Below, in pieces: positions 17,590 through 26,674 of a DNA stretch of 40,209 nt. Numbering within the stretch: position 1 is the stretch's first letter; each line of letters opens with the position of its first letter. The position numbers were made by a program, and so were the translations under genes. Where the stretch lies: the NCBI GenBank assembly GCA_029261995.1, contig JAJDAF010000031.1:1-40209 (forward strand), given 5' to 3'. The notes under the pieces are model-generated. The model saw nothing but the letters and a program-made list of their open reading frames with translations, did not search any database and was not told the origin of the DNA. This DNA comes from Candidatus Zhuqueibacterota bacterium (GTDB lineage: Bacteria; Zhuqueibacterota; Zhuqueibacteria; Oceanimicrobiales; Oceanimicrobiaceae).

Positions 17590-18198
17590 CTAATTCGGGG
17601 CGACCTGCAAGTCAGGCCGGCATGCGGATTTCTCGGTGTGGCTGCTGAGGCGTTCGACCAGGAAGGGTTCGCAAACTCCGGCCGAGTGGGTGACCGCAGC
17701 GGCCAACGCCTGCCGGACGATGCTTTCCGGGTCCGCCGGCGACTTGCCCGCCTTGAAAGATGTCAGGCAGTGCAGAGCGCCCTTCGCATACTTTGCGCCG
17801 CAACCCACAGCTTCGTAGCAGGCCGCGCCGCGCCCAATCTGAAAGTCGCTTTCAATTTTGTAGATGTTATTTCTGTATCCCAGCAGAAAAACGCCACCGC
17901 TCTTCTCGCCGTCCTTGCTCCGGGCAAATCCCTTGTCGGCCAGGCATGCCATAGCCGAATCGATGAAGGAAGTACACAGGTAGTGGTAATCGTCCTGGTC
18001 GGCTGGCTGGTCCGGGATATCTACAGCGTAGCGCAAGATTTGGCCCATCCGAAAGGAGGTCGTAAATCCAAACAGCATGTTGCCGCGCCGGAAAACCTTC
18101 TCGTCGGCACGAACCGTGATATCCATGGCAGAGACGCCGGCCGAATCTGCCCCCATGTAAAGTGTGTCTCCGTGTTTCAGAGCGACGATGCAACTCAT
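17590..18198 (-). CDS. Proteasome/HslV-like Ntn-hydrolase
   Basis: A 202-residue protein of the proteasome beta-type N-terminal nucleophile fold. The start is the ATG at 18198, with CAGGTG upstream. The longer GTG start at 18207 would bury the nucleophile. After normal Met removal the chain begins S-C-I-V-A-L. Counting Ser as 1 places Asp at 17 (GADSAG) and Lys at 33 (DEKVF), the same spacing as Thr1/Asp17/Lys33 in HslV and proteasome beta subunits. The sequence SFRMGQILRYA and the late GCGAKYAKGAL fit a family of proteasome-like proteins found in scattered bacteria and phages. No HslU-type ATPase is nearby. The substrate and whether it forms a ring are unknown. Confidence 0.8.
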   Translation of the reverse strand: MSCIVALKHGDTLYMGADSAGVSAMDITVRADEKVFRRGNMLFGFTTSFRMGQILRYAVDIPDQPADQDDYHYLCTSFIDSAMACLADKGFARSKDGEKSGGVFLLGYRNNIYKIESDFQIGRGAACYEAVGCGAKYAKGALHCLTSFKAGKSPADPESIVRQALAAAVTHSAGVCEPFLVERLSSHTEKSACRPDLQVAPN

Positions 18199-18606
18199 GT
18201 CGTTCACCTGCAGGTAGTGATGATTTCCTTAGCTTGAGAATGTGACTACAATCGTTTGCATCGGTTGTTGTTGCGCATAACCTTAAGAACGAAGTTGGAG
18301 CGGAGGTCTGCGGTCTCAGCCTGAATTCTTATCGTCTGCGATGGGACGGATTCGTTTGCCGAATTCAAGCGGTGGTTTTGCTCAAATTGACCTTCCCATC
18401 GGGAACCGCAATAGGCCATTCCCAGGCCCGGATGGCCTATTCTTCCCAATGCAAGACACGCCGCTATCATGTGAATTTTCAGCAATCTTCGCAAATGAAC
18501 TTGCTTTTTTGCCCTCTTGAGATGTAAATCTACTTATGCCTTCCGGCTGATTCCCATATTTCGAACGTTGTTTCAAAATCAGTTTAGGACGAACGAGAAG
18601 ATTGAC
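18199..18606. other. Intergenic region between divergent Ntn-hydrolase and aceB
   Basis: A 408-nt divergent spacer that should hold the promoters of both flanking genes. Apart from the inverted repeat at 18410-18441 I see no gene I can support. The 82-codon minus-strand frame at 18246-18494 starts with TTG and lacks a ribosome binding site. I could not pick a convincing -35/-10 pair. Confidence 0.5.
18410..18441. promoter_or_regulatory. 10-bp inverted repeat upstream of aceB
   Basis: AATAGGCCAT and ATGGCCTATT form a perfect 10-bp inverted repeat around a 12-nt spacer. It sits about 165-195 nt upstream of the malate synthase start. The site could be an operator controlling the glyoxylate shunt or an RNA hairpin. 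No regulator is known. Confidence 0.45.
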
Positions 18607-20490
18607 ATGAGTCACCACCTGAAAATTCGAGATGGTCTTGACAACGCCTATTCAGATGTCTTGACAACAGATGCATTGTCCACCCTATCATTTCTGGCCA
18701 AATTCAACCACGAGCAAAAAGCGCTGATGGCCGACAGAATGAAGCGAAGAGCGGACCGTGCACGTCATCGGCGCAAGATAGACTTTCTGAACCCGGCGCA
18801 GACTATTCCTCGAGCCGACCTTTCGGTGCAAGAAGCGCGGGATGGTAAGTTCGTCGGCTCCGAAATTCCTCCCGATTTGCAGCGCCAGTGGATCCAGGGA
18901 ACCGGTCCGGCCGCCAAGCCGGGATCTCCTGTCAGAAAGAGCATCCGCAACGTGGCCTATGCGCTGCTTTCCGGCGCCGACGGCTGGATGTTTGACGGCG
19001 AAGACGCGTTGGGTCAGGTCAGCAGCATGTCTCTCGACAACCAAAGAAACCTGAAGCTCGCCATTCACAAAGATCCCCTGTTTCTGGAAATTGCCGAGCA
19101 GGTTGCCGGAGAAATGAATCGCTGGGCCTCTGAGTTTTTCGGCCGCAAAATCATTGACGACTGGCGTGCGCAACTGGACTTCACCACCAAGCTCTTTCGT
19201 GCGCGCGGTTTGCATTTGGATGACCGTCACATCCGGGATGAAGCGGGTCAGGCTCTCTCAGCCTCCATTGTGGATATGGCGCTTTTCATCGTGAACAACC
19301 ACCAGTGTTTGCGGGAGAGCGGTTCTTCGGTCGTGCTCTACCTCCCAAAGATTCAAACGGCCGAAGAAGCAGGGTTCTGGAACGACATGATTTCGGCGCT
19401 CGAGGAGCACCTTGCGTTGCCCTTTGGCACGGTCAAAACCTACGTCTTGGTTGAACAGCTTGAGGCAACATTCCAGTTGATGGAAATCCGTGCGGCGCTG
19501 GGCAAACATTTTGTCGGTTACAACACCGGCAGGTGGGACTACATCAACAGCGTCTCGGACGCTATGGCTTGGGATGACAGCTTCGTCAACCCAAACATTG
19601 AAGCCATCACCATGACCTACGGCTACATGAGAAATTATGAAGATCGCGTGCGCCGCTGCGTCAATACGCCGGACTCGAACGGCAATTGCGCACTTTGGCA
19701 GGGCGGCATGGAGCCAAACATCCCGGTTGGCTCGAAAAAAGGTGTTGCCGAAAGTATGGAGCGGGCAGTTGCAGGGGCAAGGCGTGAACAGCAGGAGGGC
19801 GCCAGCGGAAAGTGGGTGGCGCACTGGCGAATGGTCCACATCATTCGGCCGGTGTGGGAGAAGGCCGGGGAGGAAAATCAATTGGGTCGTTCATTTCCGG
19901 CGCTGACTTACACGCAGGATGATGCTGACGGCTTGATTCTGCTCGAGCCTACCCCCAGAACAATCCGTGGCGCCCGCAATCTGTTGAGTGTGGCTCTGCA
20001 GTACGGCAACGCATTTGGCGAAGGGTTCCAGGCGGCCGCTCTCAAACCGGCGGATTTTTTTAAGGATGACGATATTCTCTACCTCATGGAAGACATGGCA
20101 ACCGGCGAGATTCGCATGAGTATTCTTTGGGAGTGGATTCACAAACGGGCGAAATTGACCGACGACGATCCTGAATCCGGCCTGAACGCGGGCGACATTT
20201 TCACGGTCAAGGTCTTTGAAAGTTTGCTCAAACAAGAGTACGAAAAGCTGCTGCGCGCCAGCGACACAGATGTACACGATGGCTCGAAGACCACGACCTT
20301 GCCCATCGTCCGCGAGATCGTTGAGGCGTACATTGGGGACCCGATCAAGTTTCCCTGGTACATTGACTTGCTGAATCTCAATCTCAATAATCAGGAGTTG
20401 ACCACGGCCAGGGAGCGTATTCACCTTTACATGACGGCATTAAAGAGCGACGGCCGGCGCATCACGGAAAATCTGGATTTTGCCAGTTAG
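18607..20490 (+). CDS. aceB: Malate synthase
   Basis: A 627-residue malate synthase that condenses glyoxylate with acetyl-CoA to give malate, the second step of the glyoxylate shunt. Family marks are [13 protein letters not shown] (about residue 135-150), [16 protein letters not shown] with the metal-binding Glu, and [12 protein letters not shown], which matches the malate synthase signature. The length lies between the short A type (about 530) and the G type (about 720), because of extra N- and C-terminal sequence. The frame opens at 18517, but the Met at 18607 is preceded by GAGAAG and family homology starts there. It is followed 50 nt later by isocitrate lyase on the same strand, so the two are almost certainly one operon. 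Confidence 0.94.
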   Translation: MSHHLKIRDGLDNAYSDVLTTDALSTLSFLAKFNHEQKALMADRMKRRADRARHRRKIDFLNPAQTIPRADLSVQEARDGKFVGSEIPPDLQRQWIQGTGPAAKPGSPVRKSIRNVAYALLSGADGWMFDGEDALGQVSSMSLDNQRNLKLAIHKDPLFLEIAEQVAGEMNRWASEFFGRKIIDDWRAQLDFTTKLFRARGLHLDDRHIRDEAGQALSASIVDMALFIVNNHQCLRESGSSVVLYLPKIQTAEEAGFWNDMISALEEHLALPFGTVKTYVLVEQLEATFQLMEIRAALGKHFVGYNTGRWDYINSVSDAMAWDDSFVNPNIEAITMTYGYMRNYEDRVRRCVNTPDSNGNCALWQGGMEPNIPVGSKKGVAESMERAVAGARREQQEGASGKWVAHWRMVHIIRPVWEKAGEENQLGRSFPALTYTQDDADGLILLEPTPRTIRGARNLLSVALQYGNAFGEGFQAAALKPADFFKDDDILYLMEDMATGEIRMSILWEWIHKRAKLTDDDPESGLNAGDIFTVKVFESLLKQEYEKLLRASDTDVHDGSKTTTLPIVREIVEAYIGDPIKFPWYIDLLNLNLNNQELTTARERIHLYMTALKSDGRRITENLDFAS

Positions 20491-20540
20491 GCAGGCACCC
20501 GACTGCATTCTTTTCAGGTAACTTATCACAGGAGAAAAAC

Positions 20541-22799
20541 ATGGAACGGTTTGACCGAGACCTGATCGAAACCAAAGAATGGTTTGCTAGTCCTCGATTC
20601 AAGGAGATCACGCGACTCTACAGTGCGCGGCAAGTCGTAGAACAGCGCGGCACGATTCACCGCGACTACTCGATTGCGAAAAATGCCGCGAAAGAATTTC
20701 ACGAACTTCTCAGGGAGTTGTTTGCCCACCGGCAGTCGATCACGACGTTTGGCCCCTACTCCCCGGGGCAGGCCGTGATGATGAAACGCCTCGGAATAAA
20801 AGGCATCTATCTTGGCGGTTGGGCGACTTCCGCAAAGGGCTCGGTGACCGAAGATCCAGGGGCCGATCTCGCAAGCTACCCTCTGAGTCAAGTCCCGGAC
20901 GAAGCCGCGACGCTGGTGCGCTCGCTGCTTGCCGCCGACAAGAATCAGCGCTATGTCAGGTCGCGGATGACTGATGAGCAGCGCAAGAATACGCCGGAAT
21001 ACGACTTCCGGCCTTTCATCATTGCCGACGCCGATACCGGTCATGGCGGCGACGCCCACGTGCGCAATCTCATTCGCCGATTTGTGGAAGCCGGCGTCAC
21101 CGGCTACCACATTGAGGACCAGAGGCCCGGAACCAAGAAATGCGGCCACCAAGGCGGCAAAGTCCTGGTGCCGGTGGATGAGCAAATCAAACGGCTGAAC
21201 ACTGCCCGGTTGCAGCTTGATATCATGAAGGTGCCCGGCATTATCGTGGCGCGTACGGATGCCGAAGCCGCAACTCTGCTCGAAAGCGACACCGATGGTC
21301 GCGACCACCCGTTCATCGTGGGCGCCACAAATCTGGACTTGCCGATCTACAAGCTATGCTACTTAGCCCTGCTCAAGAAATTCCACGACACGGGTGTGGA
21401 GGAGATTAACGGCCACCTGCTCTATAACATCTCTGATGAAGAATATAAAGCGGCTTACTCCTGGTTCAAAAAAGCGAAAATCTCGGCTTTCATCGATGAA
21501 CGCATCGAGGCCGCCAAGAAAAACCACGGGAGCAATCTGGAACAAGCGTTGGCTGAAGCCGCAACTCGATTTGTGGAAGCGTGGGAGACCGATGCCGGCA
21601 TTAAGACCTACGGCGAGGCTGTCGCCGACGCCATGCGATTTCACATCGAGGAGGGGAAGAAACTCTCCATGACCCTCGATGAGTGGCTGGAATTCGCGCA
21701 CACAGCTTCGTTTTCGCAGGCGCAGGCAAAAGCTAAATCCATGGGCATCGAGGCTTCGTGGAATTGTGAAATCTCGAGAACCCCGGAAGGCTACTATCAG
21801 GTCAGGGGCGGCATCGAGTATGCCATCGCGAAATCTCTCGCGGTTGCGCCTTTCTGCGATATCATCTGGATGGAAACCAAAACAGCAGACCGCGAGGATG
21901 CCAAAGTTTTTGCCGATGCCATCCATGCCGTCTATCCCGACAAGATGCTGGCCTACAACTTGTCTCCTTCATTCAGCTGGGACACAACCGGCATGTCAGA
22001 CGATGAAATGACGGCGTTTCCGAGTGAGCTGGGAAAACTTGGCTTTGTGTTCAATTTCATTACCTACGGCGGCCACCAAATCGATGGACTCGCGGCAGAA
22101 GAGTTTACGAGCGCGCTGCAGCAGACCGGCATGCTCGCCCTGGCGAAACTCCAGCGCAAGCTCAGGCTGCTGGAATCGCCCTACAAAACACCCCAGAGTC
22201 ACGTCGGCGGCCCGCGCCTGGATAGCGCCCTGGTTGCGTCTTCCGGACGGACCGCTACCACCAAAGCGATGGGCAAAGGCTCAACCCAATTCCAGCACCT
22301 GGTTCAGACTGAAGTGCCACCCAAGCTGCTGGAAGGCTGGCTCGAGATCTGGTCAAAACAGTACAATATCGTCAACACCCTGCACGTTAAATTACGACCC
22401 CACCGGGCTGGTTCCGAGCTTCTGGAGTTGGCTGTCTGGGACGAATACGAAAACAAAATGGCGAACATCGTTTTTGCCACGATTCAGGACCGCCGCGACA
22501 AGAACATTGTGTCTGTTCGGGACCACAATACGCTAAACACGGAGTTCCGCAAAAAACGCTTGATGACGCTGATGGAGCTGTTTCTGATTCATCGTTACAA
22601 AACCGACTCTGTTCACTATGTCACGCCAACCGATGACAATCTGAAGCAGACCCAGGGCATGAAGAGGGTCGGCATCTTCAGTGAGGTCAACACAGAAATT
22701 GGCGACATCATTGTTGCATCGGTGAATTCCGAGCGCGTCAAAGAACTGCTCGATGCGAATACAGCCGCATTGCAGAAGTTGATCGCCAAGACTCACTAA
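20541..22799 (+). CDS. aceA: Isocitrate lyase, long ICL2-like form
   Basis: A 752-residue isocitrate lyase that splits isocitrate into glyoxylate and succinate. The catalytic signature KKCGHQ has its Cys near residue 201, within [15 protein letters not shown]. Mg-binding and substrate residues are in [10 protein letters not shown] and VARTDAE. Ordinary bacterial enzymes have about 430-540 residues. The extra C-terminal part (about 600-752, from [17 protein letters not shown]) resembles the C-terminal domain of mycobacterial ICL2, which in published work responds to acetyl-CoA or propionyl-CoA. That regulation here is inference. A clear ribosome binding site (AGGAG, 9 nt before ATG) is present. 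It acts with the upstream aceB product in growth on acetate or fatty acids. Confidence 0.94.
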   Translation: MERFDRDLIETKEWFASPRFKEITRLYSARQVVEQRGTIHRDYSIAKNAAKEFHELLRELFAHRQSITTFGPYSPGQAVMMKRLGIKGIYLGGWATSAKGSVTEDPGADLASYPLSQVPDEAATLVRSLLAADKNQRYVRSRMTDEQRKNTPEYDFRPFIIADADTGHGGDAHVRNLIRRFVEAGVTGYHIEDQRPGTKKCGHQGGKVLVPVDEQIKRLNTARLQLDIMKVPGIIVARTDAEAATLLESDTDGRDHPFIVGATNLDLPIYKLCYLALLKKFHDTGVEEINGHLLYNISDEEYKAAYSWFKKAKISAFIDERIEAAKKNHGSNLEQALAEAATRFVEAWETDAGIKTYGEAVADAMRFHIEEGKKLSMTLDEWLEFAHTASFSQAQAKAKSMGIEASWNCEISRTPEGYYQVRGGIEYAIAKSLAVAPFCDIIWMETKTADREDAKVFADAIHAVYPDKMLAYNLSPSFSWDTTGMSDDEMTAFPSELGKLGFVFNFITYGGHQIDGLAAEEFTSALQQTGMLALAKLQRKLRLLESPYKTPQSHVGGPRLDSALVASSGRTATTKAMGKGSTQFQHLVQTEVPPKLLEGWLEIWSKQYNIVNTLHVKLRPHRAGSELLELAVWDEYENKMANIVFATIQDRRDKNIVSVRDHNTLNTEFRKKRLMTLMELFLIHRYKTDSVHYVTPTDDNLKQTQGMKRVGIFSEVNTEIGDIIVASVNSERVKELLDANTAALQKLIAKTH

Positions 22800-22911
22800 G
22801 TTCAGGCGGCAAAATATCTGTCCTCCCGGCCGGCTGCCGCCAACAAGCGAAACAATGGCGAGGCGGGGAGGGCAAGGAAACTCAATCCGTTTGAGGCTCG
22901 ACTACAGCGGT

Positions 22912-22928
22912 GAAGCCCGGTGGGCTTC
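22912..22928 (+). terminator. Hairpin downstream of aceA
   Basis: GAAGCCC and GGGCTTC form a perfect 7-bp stem around a 3-nt loop, 112 nt past the aceA stop codon. No U tract follows (CCGAACTCG), so it is a weak candidate for ending the aceBA transcript. Confidence 0.35.
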
Positions 22929-23064
22929 CCGAACTCGCGAGGGCTGGCGCAGGCTTCGGGATGCGGCTCACGAAACTTGCGGTTTCAAAATAAGAGTTTG
23001 ATCAATATTCAAAGTTTGCCTATCTTGCTGGCGCTGATTTCCTAATCCCGAACGTGTTAGCATC

Positions 23065-24255
23065 TTGCCAGCCTTACTTACACCGCATATCGATCCGCAC
23101 GACGAAGCCATCTGCCTCGGCCACGATGAAGATCTGGACGAAAGTCGCGGCTCGATCATGCCGCCGATCGTGCAGACTTCCCTGTTTGCCCATCCGTCAC
23201 TGGAAGAATTATTCGACAGCCTGGACGCGGAGCATGCGAACGCAGTTTACACGCGCGGCCAGAATCCGACCGTTGCGGTACTCGAGCGCAAGCTGGCAGC
23301 ACTGGAGCGCGGCGAACGCTGCAAGTGTTTCGCCTCCGGCATGGCGGCCGTGAGCGCTGTGTTTATGGGCCTGCTTGGCAGCGGAGACCACGTGTTGTTC
23401 GTGAACAATATTTATGGCCCGACGTTGCAGCTGGCAAAGAACCTCGAGCGGTTTGGTATCGAGCATGACCTGGTCTTGGATACTGATTTGCAGAAAATCG
23501 AAAGCCGGTTGCGGTCGAACACCAAGCTCATCTTCTTTGAAAGTCCTGGCACCATGCTATTCCGGGTCATAGATTTTCAGAAACTTGTGGCTCTGGCCCG
23601 CAAGCGGGATATTTTGACGGCGATGGATAACACCTGGGCGACGCCGCTGTTCCAGAAGCCGCTTACTCTTGGCGTGGATATTGTGGTGCATTCGGCAACC
23701 AAATATATCGGCGGACACAGCGATGTCGTTGCCGGCGCCGTGGTCAGCAGCGAAGCTTTGATGCAACGGATTTTCTACAACGCTTTTATGCTGAACGGAG
23801 GCATTCTCTCTCCTTTCGATGCGTGGCTCCTGATTCGTGGACTGCGAACTCTCCCGGTCAGAATGCGTCAACATCATCAGGACGGATTGCAGGTTGCCGG
23901 TTTTCTGCGGCAGCATGCCGGGGTTGCCGCCGTTTTTCACCCCGCCTTCGATGGTCAGGCCCAGACCCTGGTTGAGCGCTCTCTCACCGGTTACTCGAGT
24001 CTCTTCAGCTTTCAACTTGCCACCAGCGAATTCGGAGCCGTTTGCCGCTTTGTGGATGCACTCAGACTTTTCCGCATAGGCGTAAGTTGGGGCGGCGTGG
24101 AGAGTTTGGTCATTTCACCCAACCGAGTTGACAATCAGGCCGCCCTCGCAGCGCACAACATTCCACCCGGAACGATTCGTATTTCCGTAGGCCTTGAGGG
24201 CGCGGAAGCTTTAATTTTGGATCTTGATCAGGCCCTGGTCGGGTTGGCGGTTTAG
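23065..24255 (+). CDS. Cys/Met-metabolism PLP-dependent enzyme
   Basis: A 396-residue enzyme of the Cys/Met metabolism PLP family (cystathionine gamma-synthase/lyase, methionine gamma-lyase, O-acetylhomoserine sulfhydrylase). The PLP Lys is about residue 213 in HSATKYIGGHSDVVAG. The phosphate-binding loop is near FASGMAAVS, the Tyr-Arg pair is in AVYTRGQNPTVAVLE, and the Asp pairing with the ring is in AMDNTWATP. The end, GTIRISVGLEGAEALILDL, is standard. Which family reaction it performs is not decided by these motifs. The start is a TTG because no ATG or GTG precedes the conserved Arg/Tyr region in frame, and no good ribosome binding site is visible, so the first residues are uncertain. It is monocistronic. 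Confidence 0.88.
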   Translation: MPALLTPHIDPHDEAICLGHDEDLDESRGSIMPPIVQTSLFAHPSLEELFDSLDAEHANAVYTRGQNPTVAVLERKLAALERGERCKCFASGMAAVSAVFMGLLGSGDHVLFVNNIYGPTLQLAKNLERFGIEHDLVLDTDLQKIESRLRSNTKLIFFESPGTMLFRVIDFQKLVALARKRDILTAMDNTWATPLFQKPLTLGVDIVVHSATKYIGGHSDVVAGAVVSSEALMQRIFYNAFMLNGGILSPFDAWLLIRGLRTLPVRMRQHHQDGLQVAGFLRQHAGVAAVFHPAFDGQAQTLVERSLTGYSSLFSFQLATSEFGAVCRFVDALRLFRIGVSWGGVESLVISPNRVDNQAALAAHNIPPGTIRISVGLEGAEALILDLDQALVGLAV

Positions 24256-24671
24256 ATTCAGGTCAAGCATCAGTAAGCTGGCAGCCTGCGCTTTGGCTGC
24301 TTCTTCTGCTGATTCCGGCTACTGAAGAAACCAGGCACGAGCAAGAAGACACATCCAGCAAAGAATTCACCATTCTTTCGGCCCTCCTGCCGTTTCTGAC
24401 CCATGCTAGAGGGCTTTGCCGTTGGCTCCCTGTTTTTACTAATTTTGAGCGTCCGGCTTTCGAGAGACAAGACTGCGACCTCACGCGCATCGGCGACCGT
24501 GAAAGCCGTGCACCACAAGACCGATGCAATAACGCGGGATGGGCACCCCTTGAACTATTTGTAACTTTTAGAAAGAACTTGATCTTTTAGGTTTTTTATT
24601 TTAACTTCCTCTCTATTTTTAAGCGCTACACACAAGAATATTCAGGATTTTCAAAGCTACAGTTCACTCAA
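24256..24671. other. Intergenic region before the M23 peptidase gene
   Basis: A 416-nt spacer. The first 280 nt hold two overlapping minus-strand frames (24263-24529 and 24270-24518) that look like shadows of each other, with no ribosome binding site. The last 100 nt are very AT-rich, with T runs (TTTTTTATTTTAAC), and probably hold the promoter of the M23-bactofilin-atp block. I see no other structure. Confidence 0.4.
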
Positions 24672-25556
24672 TTGCAAAAACGACGTTCAGACAAGATATC
24701 GATTCTCGTTGTCCCTGAAGACAATGCTGAGCCTTACAGCTTCAGGCTGAAGACGAGTTATGTCAAAGTTCTTTATGGCGTTGCCCTTGTGCTGGTTGTG
24801 CACATGATTGCGGGCGGCGTTTTTTATTGGAAGTACGCGAAACTGCACGCTGAAACCCAGGCACTCATGACCTTTAATGAGCGCCTTCAGGATGACAATA
24901 AGCGAGTTATTGCCCTTGCCGATCAGTTCTATACGCTCGAAAGAGAGTATCAGAAAGTGAGAAGCCTGCTCGGCGTAGAGAATCTCGGTGCAGGCCTTGA
25001 GACGGCGAACGATTCTCCGGGAGCATCCGATTTGTTTGACAACATCATGCCTGCGGTTCGTACTGAAAACGAGTCTCGTGTAAATCTGTTCGAACACAAA
25101 GGCCGCTACCTCCTGACCCCAAAGAAAAGTAAGGTGCATGACTACGCAGGTCATATGCCCACCCTGTTGCCGGTCAAAGGTATCCTGACTCAGGATTTCC
25201 AGAGCAATGCCTGGTTCGGGCCAAAGCGTCACACCGGCATTGATATCGTCGCCAAGAAAGGGACTATCATTCGGGCATCAGGCGCCGGTACGATTATCTT
25301 TGCAAACTGGACCTACGACCTTGGCAATCTGGTCATTATCAATCACGGCGATGGCGTTTTTTCCTACTACGCACATAATCAGCGCATTTTGAAACCCGAA
25401 AAGGGCGTCGTTCAGAAGGGTGAGCCTATTGCGCTGCTTGGTACTTCAGGCAAGAGTTCGGGGCCACATCTGCATTTTGAGATTTGGAAGGATGGCGAGC
25501 CCAGGGATCCCAAAGAATATATCCTGGCATTTAACGAGAGCATAAAGGCAAAATAA
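24672..25556 (+). CDS. M23-family (LytM-type) metallopeptidase, membrane-anchored
   Basis: A 294-residue probable peptidoglycan endopeptidase. A short cytoplasmic N-terminus is followed by one membrane helix (about residues 33-53, YGVALVLVVHMIAGGVFYW), a coiled coil (about 55-100) and a C-terminal M23 domain (about 180-285). The zinc-site motifs are intact: HTGID (His187, Asp191) and HLHFE (His266, His268). It is therefore predicted to be active in the periplasm. The start is TTG at 24672; no ATG gives a full N-terminus, and no ribosome binding site is obvious. The bactofilin gene follows 34 nt later. Such pairs are known to shape cells, for example CcmA-Csd1 in Helicobacter. Confidence 0.9.
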   Translation: MQKRRSDKISILVVPEDNAEPYSFRLKTSYVKVLYGVALVLVVHMIAGGVFYWKYAKLHAETQALMTFNERLQDDNKRVIALADQFYTLEREYQKVRSLLGVENLGAGLETANDSPGASDLFDNIMPAVRTENESRVNLFEHKGRYLLTPKKSKVHDYAGHMPTLLPVKGILTQDFQSNAWFGPKRHTGIDIVAKKGTIIRASGAGTIIFANWTYDLGNLVIINHGDGVFSYYAHNQRILKPEKGVVQKGEPIALLGTSGKSSGPHLHFEIWKDGEPRDPKEYILAFNESIKAK

Positions 25557-25590
25557 TGAGACTGCGTTCATATCCAAACGGGGAGTACTA

Positions 25591-26040
25591 ATGTTGGGAA
25601 AAAAAGGATTTGAAGAAGTCAGCACCGGCGGAAATCTCAACACGATCATTGGCAAGGGTTCTTCTTTCGAAGGGACCCTGAAGGTGCAAAGTACGCTACG
25701 TGTTGACGGAAAGGTCAAAGGCAATGTGACCACCAGCGACTCTCTTGTCATTGGCAAAGATGGCTCAATGAACGGCGAAGTCACGGTCCGCAATGCGATT
25801 GTTGGCGGAAAGCTCCGGGGCAAGCTGGTGGCCTCCGGCAAGGTCGTGCTCGAAGCCAATTCGATGTTTAATGGCGAATTGAAAACCAGCAAACTTGTTA
25901 TCGATGAAGGCGCGATTTTTGAAGGACGCTGTTCGATGGGGGCGGTAGACGATGCGGAGAAGAAACCGGAGCTGGCAAAGAGCGTATCTGCGATTCTCGA
26001 CAAGAAAAGCGATACGAAAGAAATACAAATCGCAAAATAA
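25591..26040 (+). CDS. Bactofilin-family polymer-forming protein
   Basis: A 149-residue bactofilin (DUF583). The core (about 18-120) shows the repeating Gly/Val pattern of a beta-helix: TIIGKGSSFEGTLKVQSTLRV, DGKVKGNVTTSDSLVIGKDG, then NGEVTVRNAIVGGKLRG. It is flanked by a short N-terminus (GFEEVSTGG) and a charged Lys-rich tail. Bactofilins form non-polar filaments at the inner membrane that recruit cell-wall enzymes. The adjacent M23 peptidase fits such a partner. The stop codon directly abuts the GTG start of the next gene (atpZ), so expression is coupled to the ATP synthase operon. Confidence 0.9.
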   Translation: MLGKKGFEEVSTGGNLNTIIGKGSSFEGTLKVQSTLRVDGKVKGNVTTSDSLVIGKDGSMNGEVTVRNAIVGGKLRGKLVASGKVVLEANSMFNGELKTSKLVIDEGAIFEGRCSMGAVDDAEKKPELAKSVSAILDKKSDTKEIQIAK

Positions 26041-26286
26041 GTGAGTGATACTCCGCAGAAATCCAAGTCCGGGTTTCAGGGGGTTGCACGGTTCATGGAC
26101 CTTGGCCTTCGCTTTGCGTTGGCCATTTTACTGTGTGCTGGCGGCGGCTACTGGCTCGATTCGAAACTAGATACAATGCCACTTTTTTTAATAATTGGCC
26201 TATTCATTGGCGCAACTTCGGGGTTCATGACCGTTTACAGGGCCGTATATCCAGGAAGCGAGAAAGAGACTGGACAAGGCGAGTGA
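26041..26286 (+). CDS. atpZ: AtpZ/AtpI-family ATP synthase accessory protein
   Basis: An 81-residue membrane protein with two helices (about 22-43 and 48-70) and the family pattern GGGYWLDSKLDTMPLFLIIGLFIG of the ATPase_gene1 family. It sits at the head of atp operons and is thought to aid Mg transport or assembly of the c-ring. The start is GTG, immediately after the bactofilin stop codon with no spacer and no ribosome binding site, which implies translational coupling. The product is encoded before atpI. Confidence 0.82.
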   Translation: MSDTPQKSKSGFQGVARFMDLGLRFALAILLCAGGGYWLDSKLDTMPLFLIIGLFIGATSGFMTVYRAVYPGSEKETGQGE

Positions 26287-26299
26287 AAATCTAAGGTTT

Positions 26300-26674
26300 T
26301 TGGCTCAGGCCTGCGGCATTTCTTCAATACTCTTGGCTGCCTCGATTTTGCTCCTGAATATGGTCGGCAGAACGGATATTGTCATGGGAGTCGTTTACGG
26401 CTTCCTGTTGAGCTTGCTCAATATTGCGTCCTCCTTTTTTTCGCTCAGGTGGGCGTTCACTAAATCGAACACCACTTTTTTGGCAGTCGTGTTAGGCGGC
26501 ATGGGAGCCAGAGCGCTGGTTCTTTGTGCAGCCCTTTTTTTTGTCTGGAAGTTTACTCAAATTCCGTTCATTGGCTTTATTGTTTCTCTGTTTGTTTTCT
26601 ATTTGCTGCTGCAATTCATTGAAGTCAGATTTATCCAAAAGAACTTAGCTAGTAGGAAGGCAGCCGTTTCATGA
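26300..26674 (+). CDS. atpI: ATP synthase subunit I-like membrane protein
   Basis: A 124-residue integral membrane protein with four hydrophobic segments, in the usual position between atpZ and atpB. Subunit I proteins are small chaperones for c-ring assembly. The sequence LLNIASSFFSLRWAFTKSNT and the charged end fit this class, although family conservation is weak. The start appears to be TTG at 26300 with AAGG just upstream. Its stop overlaps the atpB start (ATGA). A possible upstream GTG is ruled out by an early stop. Confidence 0.75.
   Translation: MAQACGISSILLAASILLLNMVGRTDIVMGVVYGFLLSLLNIASSFFSLRWAFTKSNTTFLAVVLGGMGARALVLCAALFFVWKFTQIPFIGFIVSLFVFYLLLQFIEVRFIQKNLASRKAAVS

Noticed and set aside
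18246-18494. 82-codon minus-strand frame upstream of aceB
   Set aside because: It starts with TTG, lacks a ribosome binding site, contains the 10-bp palindrome and shows no recognisable motif.
24263-24529. Two overlapping minus-strand frames in the 24.3-24.5 kb spacer
   Set aside because: They overlap in different frames, have unusual composition (Ser/Arg/Cys-rich) and no upstream signals. Possibly remains of an old gene, but unsupported.
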